A stretch of 47,174 nt of DNA from Actinopolymorpha sp. NPDC004070 (lineage in GTDB: Bacteria; Actinomycetota; Actinomycetes; Propionibacteriales; Actinopolymorphaceae): assembly GCF_040610475.1 (NCBI RefSeq), contig NZ_JBEXMJ010000003.1, positions 477,744 through 524,917 on the forward strand, given 5' to 3'. Shown in pieces: positions 24,903 to 31,506 of the stretch (positions are counted from its first letter, which is position 1; each line of letters begins with the position of its first letter). A model generated the notes under the pieces. It was not told the DNA's origin, did not search any database, and saw nothing but the letters and a program-made list of their open reading frames with translations. A program made the position numbers and the translations under genes.

Positions 24903-25226
24903 ATGCCGAACTACCTCATCCAGTCGACATACACTCGTGAGGGCGCCGAGGGAATCCGGAGCAAGGGAGGCGTCGCCCGGCGCGACGCCATCAATGACAT
25001 GGCTCGAAGCCTCGGCGGTGAGCTCGAGGCCTACTACTTCAGCTTCGGCGAGTACGACGTACTCGCCATCCTCGATCTCCCCGACGACGAGGCTGCGGCG
25101 GCAGTGGCGCTGGTGGTCGACGCCGCGGGCGGTGCCACGGCGAGGACGACCGTGCTGCTGACGCCAGAGCAGATCGACCGGGCCTCAAAGCGCTCGGCCA
25201 AATATCGTCCGCCGCGTTCGCAATAG
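24903..25226 (+). CDS. GYD-domain protein
   Basis: 107 residues with a GAGGGGGG ribosome site before the ATG. The fold is the dimeric ferredoxin-like GYD domain: NYLIQSTYTREGAEGIRSKGG, GGELEAYYFSFGEYDVLAILDLPDDEAAAAVAL and ARTTVLLTPEQID. The family name-giving motif appears as GEYD. Function of the family is unknown; it resembles muconolactone isomerase-type small oligomeric proteins. Likely co-transcribed with the hydrolase. Confidence 0.88.
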   Translation: MPNYLIQSTYTREGAEGIRSKGGVARRDAINDMARSLGGELEAYYFSFGEYDVLAILDLPDDEAAAAVALVVDAAGGATARTTVLLTPEQIDRASKRSAKYRPPRSQ

Positions 25227-25311
25227 TGGACTTGTTTGCCACTTCCGCCGTTGACCACTCATCCACGAAAGGGTGCGCCGCGGCCAAGCCAGTGGCCGTC
25301 GGTGGTCCGGT

Positions 25312-25899
25312 TCAGCGGCCACCAGGTTCGTGGTCGAGCCCCTCCCGCAGGTCGGGGCAGGTCGACGAGAGGCTCCGGCGCAGGTTGTCCGCGCTCTTGC
25401 CCACGCCCTCGGCGGCCGACCCGAGCGTCTGCCAGGCCTTTGTCGTGGTGGCCTGTCCCCGCAGGCTCTCAATAGCCTTGCCGAGATGGGAGACTGCGCG
25501 GGAGAGCGCGGCGATTTGCTTCTTCCACTCCGGCGAGGCGACGGCCTGCAGCGACTGCAGGTTCTTCTGAACCTGGGCGATGTCCTGCTGGGCATTGCGG
25601 ACCTTGGTGTAGTCCTGCGCCGTCAGCACGCCGACCGAGTTCTGCACGGCCAAGGCGCGCGCGCAGACGGCGGCTTTCCCGGTTTGCGTGGCATCTGCCG
25701 GCGCTCGAGCCGCCGCCGAGATCTCCGGATGTGCCTGGGTTCGGACTCCAGCGTCACCGACGCAGCCGGTCGGTGCGACAAGAAGGACGAGAGCAACAGC
25801 AGCGACCGAAGTCCTCTGCCACCTCCCACTTCGTTCCCGCCCAATCCACCGGACGACTCCGAAAACCCGACGACTGGTAGCACCTTGCTGCAAGACCAT
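25312..25899 (-). CDS. Secreted or lipid-anchored helical protein of unknown function
   Basis: About 195 residues from an ATG at 25899; a longer start at 25926 is possible. Basic residues are followed by a hydrophobic core (SVAAVALVLLVAPTGC), giving a signal peptide that may end in a weak lipobox. The mature part is helical with heptad-like Gln/Leu/Ala spacing (YTKVRNAQQDIAQVQKNLQSL, then IAALSRAVSHLGKAIESLRG) and two Cys (VCARALA near the start, STCPDLRE near the end) that could form a disulfide closing a helical bundle. No recognised family. Single gene. Confidence 0.65.
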   Translation of the reverse strand: MVLQQGATSRRVFGVVRWIGRERSGRWQRTSVAAVALVLLVAPTGCVGDAGVRTQAHPEISAAARAPADATQTGKAAVCARALAVQNSVGVLTAQDYTKVRNAQQDIAQVQKNLQSLQAVASPEWKKQIAALSRAVSHLGKAIESLRGQATTTKAWQTLGSAAEGVGKSADNLRRSLSSTCPDLREGLDHEPGGR

Positions 25900-26112
25900 C
25901 CATCCGCCCCCCTTGCCACGGGTCAAGAGTCAGCGTCAGCCAGGAGGACGGTGGGGTCGCCCTCCTCCGCGGATGAGATGTCGTGTGCTCAGGGGCGCGA
26001 TCATTGTGGGCGTTCGAATGACTCGTAGGATCGGTGCGGCGAAGATCACGACCACGCTCGACGGCCGGCACACCACATCTCCTGCGGTGGCAAGGAACGG
26101 TTGACGAACGGC

Positions 26113-26144
26113 GGACGGCCCGCCGGGATCCCGGCGGGCCGTCC
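26113..26144 (-). terminator. 32-bp perfect palindrome after cassette A
   Basis: 16-base arms (26113-26128 and 26129-26144) are exact reverse complements around GATC. It starts 28 bases beyond the stop of the cassette A phosphoesterase gene. A matching palindrome with the same GGCCCGCCGGGA core follows cassette B, which supports a terminator role on the minus strand, without a T-run. Confidence 0.65.
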
Positions 26145-26172
26145 GTGGTGCGGTATGCGATCCGTGAGTGGA

Positions 26173-28923
26173 TCAGTCGTTGTCCCCCGACGGGATGGCC
26201 GCGCCAGGGACCTTCTCCGGGGGCACGATCGCCTTGTCACCCGGGTAGGGCTCGGCCCAGTCGTGCGCCTCGTACCACGAGAAGCGGTTCATCTGCTCGG
26301 GCGGGGCGGAGTCGGCCTTGGCGAGTGGCCCGTTGAAGTGCTGCTTGGACTTCCACGCCTGCCACTTCGCCGCGTTCTCCTTCTGATCCGCCGGCACCTT
26401 CCCCGTCGGCGGAGGCGTGTAGCTCCGGTTTGTGGTCGTCGGAACGTCCTCACCACAGGCCGGTGGGGTCTTCAGCCCCAGCGTCAGCGAGGTGCGGTTC
26501 GGCAGGACCTCGAACGGCGTGCTGTCGGGCGTGTCGGTGAACGCCGCCGCCATCGGCGTGGCCGCGCTGTCCTTCTGGTTCATCGGGTGGATCCCGAGGA
26601 TCTGCTCGATCGTCCGGATCATCATGATCTGGGTGTAGTAGTGGCTGTCGACGACGCCGCGCTTGGCCCAGGGGCTGATGATCTGGATCGGGGCACGGTG
26701 ACCGTCCACGTGGTCGAGACCGTTCTGCGAGTCGTCCTCCGCCACGAAGATCACGGAGTCGTTCCAGTACTTGCTGTGCGAGATCTCGTCCACGATCCGA
26801 CCGGTCGCGAGGTCGTTGTCGGCGACCCCTGCAGCACCGTTCACCGGGCCACCGGTGTGGTCGTTGGACAGCCAGAACATGTTCAGGTTCGCCGGGCCGT
26901 TCTTCTCGAAGTCACGCCGCCAGATCTCGGTCTTGTAGATGTCGGGGACGTTCAGGTCGAACATCGGGAAGCCCTGGACGGACACCTTGTTCAGCGACGG
27001 GATCGCCGAACCGACCTGGATGGGATATTGGGTGTCCTGGCCGGTCGCGACCATGTTCTTGTAGTCGCAGTAGTAGTCCTGCCAGGTAGCGCCGGCCGGC
27101 TTCTGCTCGAACGACTGGAACTCGCCGTAGTCCTTGACAGAGTGCCCGACCGCTTGTGCACCAGACCAGATGAAGCCTGTCCGCTGGTGGCCGAGAGAGT
27201 CGTTCTCGGTGTCGTAGGTGCGGATGTACTCACCGGCCATGGACTCGGAGTACTCCGGGTTGTCGGCCTGCATCAGCCAGTTGTGGCCCTCCGCGGAGTT
27301 GGTGCCGACGTCGTAGGTGTTGTCGTACAGCCCGAACTGCCTGGACAGCGCGTGCATGTTCGGCGTCACGTTCAGGCCGTACTGCGCCAACGACGCGTCG
27401 CCGTTGCCGCGCGAGTCGTCACCGAACACCTGGTCGTAGGTCCGGTTCTCCTTCACGATCAGGAACACGTGCTTGATCGTGGAGGGGTCGCCGAGCCGCC
27501 GCGGCACCGCTACCGGCCGCACTTTGGGGTTTGTGCTCTTCAGTACCGAGTCGGGAGTCCAGCCGTTCTGGGTGAAGACCTTCTGCGTCTGGGCTCTGAT
27601 GACGGTGTCGCTCGGCAGCTTGAACCTCGTCAGGCTCGACGTCGTGTCGTGGGTGCCGTGCCCGGCCGGGTTGTTCGGCCGACGGGCGTCGATGCCGCGG
27701 GTGTTCGAGACCAGCACGTCGTTGCCGACCGTGGTGATCTCGGACGGGAAGTAGTCCGTCGGCAACAAGCCGACGTAACTGACCGGCTCCAGCGGGTTGG
27801 TGTAGCGGTAGACCGCCACCGCGTTCGCACGGCCGAGCGTCACCAGCAGGTGGCCGTCGTCGGTGAGGGTCACCGCGTCCGGCTCGTAACCGACTTTGGC
27901 TTCGGGCCAGGGCTGCGTGGCGATCGTTTGGACGACCTGGTCCTTGGCGGTGTCAATGACCGAGACCTCGTTGGTCGCGGTGTTCGTGACGAACAACGCG
28001 CCGTTCCTGGCGTACAGCGCGGTCGGGTGCAGACCGACGTCGATGCTGGCCGGGGCGGCACTCGCGTCGGCCAGGTTGATGACGCTGACGGTGCCGGTGG
28101 TGGACGAACCGGTGTCGGGGTCGGCCGGCACGTCGGTGTTGTAGGAGTTGATCGTGGTCTCACCCGGCTTCGCCGGTCGGCCACCCTCGTTGCTCACGTA
28201 GAGCTTGTTCCCGACCATGGCCAGGTCGCGCGGAGCGATACCCACGGTCCAGCTCTGCTGGATTGCCCCGGATGCGGCGTCGATGGCCACCACGCGGTTC
28301 TGGCCGTTGACGGCTGCGTAGACGGTCTTTCCGTCGGCGGAGAACGCCGCCTCGCTCGCCAGTGCGCGCTTGGGTCCGTCCGCAGGGATCGAGACGAACG
28401 TCGGGTCGGCCAGCGAGCCGTCGGCGTTCACGGTGAACCTGCGGTAGCCGTCGGCCTGCCCCAGCCACAGCTGCTTGCCGTCGGGGGAGTACGTGGGACC
28501 CTCCTGGCCGACGTCGTTGCCGCTGATCTGGAGGTTCGCCTTCGCGTTCTTGCCGACGAGCTGCTGGATCGTCGAGGTCTTCAGATCGATGATGCCCAGC
28601 GCCATCCCACCGTCGGCAAGAGAGGCCGCGAGGTGGGTGCCGTCAGGGCTGACGGTGGACGACATGATCTTGCCGTTGTTGATGACAAGACGCGTGCCGA
28701 TCGGGTTGAGGAACTGGTCGTCGGAGACCACCAGACCCTTGTCGGTGGTCTGGCCGACCTGAAGGTTGCCGAACGCCTCGGTCGAGGCGTAGGCCATGCC
28801 CCCGCTGGCGATCGCCAGGGTGGCGGCGCCGGCCGCGAGGACGCGGATCCGGTTGCCGGCGCGTCGGCTCGAGGGCCCGGAACGGACCCCCTTGCCTTGC
28901 CGGCGTTGACGCCTTACCTGCAT
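26173..28923 (-). CDS. Secreted YncE-like beta-propeller/phosphoesterase protein, cassette A
   Basis: 916 residues from the ATG at 28923; the ribosome site GGAGGG lies eight bases upstream, inside the permease gene's last codons. The Arg-rich N-terminus and hydrophobic stretch ending GGMAYASTEA form a signal peptide. Residues about 50-440 are a beta-propeller with repeats such as LQISGNDVGQEGPTYSPDGK and GLHPTALYARNGALFVTNT. From about 480 comes a phosphoesterase domain (PF04185/alkaline phosphatase superfamily) opening IKHVFLIVKENRTYDQVFG. Metal-site candidates are ENRTYD, SNDHTGG and EDDSQNGLDHVDGHR. The family acts on phosphodiesters or phosphomonoesters outside the cell. Last gene of a three-gene cassette; its twin of equal length is at 31507-34257. 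Confidence 0.9.
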   Translation of the reverse strand: MQVRRQRRQGKGVRSGPSSRRAGNRIRVLAAGAATLAIASGGMAYASTEAFGNLQVGQTTDKGLVVSDDQFLNPIGTRLVINNGKIMSSTVSPDGTHLAASLADGGMALGIIDLKTSTIQQLVGKNAKANLQISGNDVGQEGPTYSPDGKQLWLGQADGYRRFTVNADGSLADPTFVSIPADGPKRALASEAAFSADGKTVYAAVNGQNRVVAIDAASGAIQQSWTVGIAPRDLAMVGNKLYVSNEGGRPAKPGETTINSYNTDVPADPDTGSSTTGTVSVINLADASAAPASIDVGLHPTALYARNGALFVTNTATNEVSVIDTAKDQVVQTIATQPWPEAKVGYEPDAVTLTDDGHLLVTLGRANAVAVYRYTNPLEPVSYVGLLPTDYFPSEITTVGNDVLVSNTRGIDARRPNNPAGHGTHDTTSSLTRFKLPSDTVIRAQTQKVFTQNGWTPDSVLKSTNPKVRPVAVPRRLGDPSTIKHVFLIVKENRTYDQVFGDDSRGNGDASLAQYGLNVTPNMHALSRQFGLYDNTYDVGTNSAEGHNWLMQADNPEYSESMAGEYIRTYDTENDSLGHQRTGFIWSGAQAVGHSVKDYGEFQSFEQKPAGATWQDYYCDYKNMVATGQDTQYPIQVGSAIPSLNKVSVQGFPMFDLNVPDIYKTEIWRRDFEKNGPANLNMFWLSNDHTGGPVNGAAGVADNDLATGRIVDEISHSKYWNDSVIFVAEDDSQNGLDHVDGHRAPIQIISPWAKRGVVDSHYYTQIMMIRTIEQILGIHPMNQKDSAATPMAAAFTDTPDSTPFEVLPNRTSLTLGLKTPPACGEDVPTTTNRSYTPPPTGKVPADQKENAAKWQAWKSKQHFNGPLAKADSAPPEQMNRFSWYEAHDWAEPYPGDKAIVPPEKVPGAAIPSGDND

Positions 28924-28927
28924 GGAA

Positions 28928-30292
28928 TCATCCCTCCGGATTGGTGGCGAGCAGGTCGACGTTCCCGTCGAACTGCCACAGGGGATTAGGTGCGTCCCCG
29001 GACGGGGTGCGGACCTGGAAGAAGCCGTTGACCTCCTTGGGCCCGTCCCCGTCCGCGACGTACCGCCCGTCGGCGGCCACGTCGAGCTGATAGATCGCGG
29101 TGCCCACTGCCGCCGCACCAGGCAGGTGCCAGGAGACGACGCAGCGCCAGTCGTTTCCGGGCCCCTCGTCGGGCACGTTGTCCCCGCCCTTGTCGCAGGA
29201 GGCGGTGGCGCGCAGTTGTGCCTCGGTGACGTCGGGCCGGTGCAGCTGAGTGGTCTGCAGGCGATAGAGATGGGCGTACGTCGTGGCCAGGGAGTCCTGC
29301 AGCTTCGTTCGGACGATGCCCGTCCCGGCCGCAGGTGTGGTGGCCGAGAGGATCGCGATGGTGAGAAGGGCCAGCCCTGCCAACGGCACGACGCCCGCCA
29401 CGAGGACTCTGCGGCCGGACCCGTCGTAGGCCAGATCGGTGAAGTCGCGGCGCAGGAACAGCCGGTACGCCAGTGCGGTGGCTGCGGCTGCCCAGGCGAG
29501 GCAGACGGTGAGGCCGATGAGGAGCGGTCCGGTCTGTGCGGGGGCGGTGAACAGGCCTCGCCAGGCAAGGAACGCCTGGCTGGGAAGGGCCAGCCGCACC
29601 GCCTCCGGCAGTGGGAGCATCTGGGCCAGCTGCAGGCCGAACGCCAGGAGCGCGGGCATGAGTAGGCCCATGGGGGAGCGGCCGAGGGCGACGGAGCCGA
29701 GGAGTCCGACAGCGGCGAACGCCAGCATGGGGACGAGGACGCAGACCCAGGCCAGCAGGACCGTGCCGGCGGCGGTCCTCGGTGTCAGCGTGTGGCCGTC
29801 GAGGCCGACGAGCGGGTGGTTGCCGACGGCGAGCAGTCCGCCCACGATGCCGGACGTGACCAGCCCGGCGGCCAGCAGCAGGAGGACGGTGAGGCTGGCA
29901 AGCGCTTTCGTCACAAATATTCGACCCGGCGAGCGGACCGCGACGAGGAGGTGTCGCCAGGTGCCGAGCCGGTCCTCGGCCGCGAAGACGTCGCCGGCCG
30001 CGAGCGCGGTCAGCAGCGGGAGTGCCCAGGTGCAGGAGAAGGCCAGCACGACCAGGGAGCCGGCCCAGCCGGTGGTGTGCATCCAGCGGCCGAAGACCGT
30101 GTCTGCGGGCAGTGCGCTTTGCCGGCTGACGACGGCGACGAAGATGGCGGGGGCGATCCAGCAGGCCAGCAGGAGAACGCGGATCCTCCACTGGGACAGC
30201 AGTTTCGTCAGCTCGAAGCGGTAGCCCCTGATCATCGGAGCCGGCCGCGCCTCGGTCCGTGCCGGTGCGGTGGTCGCCATCGTTGCGGTCAT
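28928..30292 (-). CDS. ABC-2-type permease with extracytoplasmic C-terminal domain, cassette A
   Basis: 454 residues. The first 310 or so carry about six membrane helices (VLLLACWIAPAIFVAVVS, LVVLAFSCTWALPLLTAL, LASLTVLLLLAAGLV, TVLLAWVCVLVPMLAFAAVGLL, LIGLTVCLAWAAAATALAY, VVPLAGLALLTIAILSA), as in ABC-2 exporters. An unusual soluble tail of about 130 residues follows, with a Cys pair (ATASCDKGGDN and DWRCVVSW) and VGTAIYQLDVAADGRYVADG, so it probably folds outside the membrane with a disulfide. The ATG overlaps the ATPase stop by four bases and the stop lies four bases before the phosphoesterase start. This tight coupling suggests that pump and phosphoesterase are made together. Confidence 0.88.
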   Translation of the reverse strand: MTATMATTAPARTEARPAPMIRGYRFELTKLLSQWRIRVLLLACWIAPAIFVAVVSRQSALPADTVFGRWMHTTGWAGSLVVLAFSCTWALPLLTALAAGDVFAAEDRLGTWRHLLVAVRSPGRIFVTKALASLTVLLLLAAGLVTSGIVGGLLAVGNHPLVGLDGHTLTPRTAAGTVLLAWVCVLVPMLAFAAVGLLGSVALGRSPMGLLMPALLAFGLQLAQMLPLPEAVRLALPSQAFLAWRGLFTAPAQTGPLLIGLTVCLAWAAAATALAYRLFLRRDFTDLAYDGSGRRVLVAGVVPLAGLALLTIAILSATTPAAGTGIVRTKLQDSLATTYAHLYRLQTTQLHRPDVTEAQLRATASCDKGGDNVPDEGPGNDWRCVVSWHLPGAAAVGTAIYQLDVAADGRYVADGDGPKEVNGFFQVRTPSGDAPNPLWQFDGNVDLLATNPEG

Positions 30293-31263
30293 CGCGGGGT
30301 CTCCTCGGTCGGCTCCGATGCCGTGCCGTCTCCGGTGAGTGCCAGGAACGCGGCCTCGAGCGGTGGGACGACGGGTCCGAGTTCGCGTACGGCGATGCCC
30401 GCGCCGACCAGCCGGACCACCAGGTCGTCGAGGGCCGGCACCGGGCCGCGGACGACCAGCACGTCGGCGGCGTCGGGGTGTTGGGCGGTGTCGTGACGGG
30501 ACGGAACGCCGATCCCGGGTGTCTGCAGGGCGACCCGGCGGGCGGCATCAGGGTCGGAGGTGACGAGCCGGTAGTCGAGCTCTCCGGTTTCGGCGGCCAG
30601 CTTGCCGATCGGTCCGGAGAAGACCACCCGGCCGGTGGACAAGATGGTGACCTCCGAGCAGAGCACGGCGAGGTCGTCCATGCGGTGGCTGGACAGCACG
30701 ACCGCGGTGCCGTTCGCGGCGAGTCCGCTGATGACGCGGTGCACCTGGTGTTTGCCGGCGGGGTCCAGCCCGTTGGCCGGCTCGTCGAGCACCAGCAGAC
30801 GAGGAGTGGTGAGCAGCGCCGCGGCCAGGCCGAGCCGCTGCCGCATGCCCAGGGAGAAGCCGCCAACTCGGTCGCCGGCGACGTCGGTCAACCCGACCTG
30901 TCCCAGCGCATCGTCCACACGCGCGGAGTTCTTGGTGTCGTACCCGCGAAGCGAGGCCAGCGCCGCGAGGTTCTGCCGCGCCGTCAGGGAGGGATACAGC
31001 CCGGGCCCGTCGACGAAACCCGCGACACCTTCGGGCACGGCCAGGGTTCGCCCGACCGGCGTACCCAGAATCTCCAGCCGCCCGGAGTCGGCGACCGCCA
31101 AGCCCAGCAACAGCCCGAGCAGCGTCGTCTTCCCCGCACCGTTCGGCCCGACCAGGCCGTGCACCTGACCGGCCGGCACGTCCAGGTCGACACCGTCGAG
31201 CGCGACCACGTCCCCGAAGGACTTCGTGACCCCCCGAGCCCGGACAGCGGGGATGTCGTTCAT
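30289..31263 (-). CDS. ABC transporter ATP-binding protein, cassette A
   Basis: 324 residues. Walker A in GLVGPNGAGKTTLLG (about 39-47), Q-loop region GFVDGPGLYPSLTARQNL, signature in VGGFSLGMRQRLGLA (the LSGGQ position reads FSLGM, as in bacitracin/DrrA-type exporters), Walker B plus catalytic Glu in LLVLDEPANGLDP, and H-loop SSHRMDDL. It powers the adjacent ABC-2 permease. GGGGGG about eight bases before the ATG serves as ribosome site. The Pro/His-rich linker around residues 255-275 is the part that differs most from the cassette B twin. Confidence 0.92.
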   Translation of the reverse strand: MNDIPAVRARGVTKSFGDVVALDGVDLDVPAGQVHGLVGPNGAGKTTLLGLLLGLAVADSGRLEILGTPVGRTLAVPEGVAGFVDGPGLYPSLTARQNLAALASLRGYDTKNSARVDDALGQVGLTDVAGDRVGGFSLGMRQRLGLAAALLTTPRLLVLDEPANGLDPAGKHQVHRVISGLAANGTAVVLSSHRMDDLAVLCSEVTILSTGRVVFSGPIGKLAAETGELDYRLVTSDPDAARRVALQTPGIGVPSRHDTAQHPDAADVLVVRGPVPALDDLVVRLVGAGIAVRELGPVVPPLEAAFLALTGDGTASEPTEETPR

Positions 31264-31287
31264 GTCGATTTCCCCCCTGGTTAGTTG

Positions 31288-31315
31288 GTTGGCAGAAGGA
31301 TGTTAACGATCTTGG
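31288..31315 (-). promoter_or_regulatory. 28-bp upstream element shared by both cassettes (copy A)
   Basis: A 28-base block beginning 25 bases before the ATPase start is 21/28 identical to the block at 36587-36614 in front of cassette B. On the minus strand both contain CCAAGATC followed by an aligned TAnnnT (TAACAT here), which could be a -10 box. No convincing -35 box lies at the right distance, so an activator may be needed. Preservation in otherwise diverged leader DNA suggests function. Confidence 0.35.
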
Positions 31316-31445
31316 TGGTCTGCAATGCAGCGATAAGTCCACTTTGGCCAAACAGCGGATGACTGACCGGTCACACCGCGTGGCTGTCGGCGCTCGCCAC
31401 CGCCGGGACAGCGGTCGCCGTCGACGGCCCGCCCGACACAGGCGA

Positions 31446-31474
31446 ACGGCCCGCCGGGACTCCCGGCGGGCCGT
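31446..31474 (-). terminator. GC palindrome after cassette B
   Basis: 14-base arms (31446-31459, 31461-31474) around a single C, 32 bases past the stop of the cassette B phosphoesterase gene. It shares the GGCCCGCCGGGA arm with the palindrome after cassette A. It should separate cassette B transcription from cassette A, whose start lies 183 bases further on. Confidence 0.6.
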
Positions 31475-31506
31475 CCTGTTGTGAACTGTGGAGCGCGTAC
31501 GAAGGA

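Noticed and set aside
26101..28989. 962-codon plus-strand open frame across the cassette A phosphoesterase (and a 797-codon one across cassette B)
   Set aside because: Antisense shadow of a strongly coding minus-strand gene. It repeats in both copies only because the copies are similar; composition is not protein-like.
26173..29568. Fusion of phosphoesterase and permease in one 1131-codon frame
   Set aside because: The extra codons are an out-of-frame reading of the permease gene. A clear ATG with GGAGGG marks the real start in both copies.
31316..31445. Insertion sequence or attachment site between the tandem cassettes
   Set aside because: No transposase, terminal inverted repeat or direct repeat flank is visible in the 130 bases; duplication by unequal recombination is enough.
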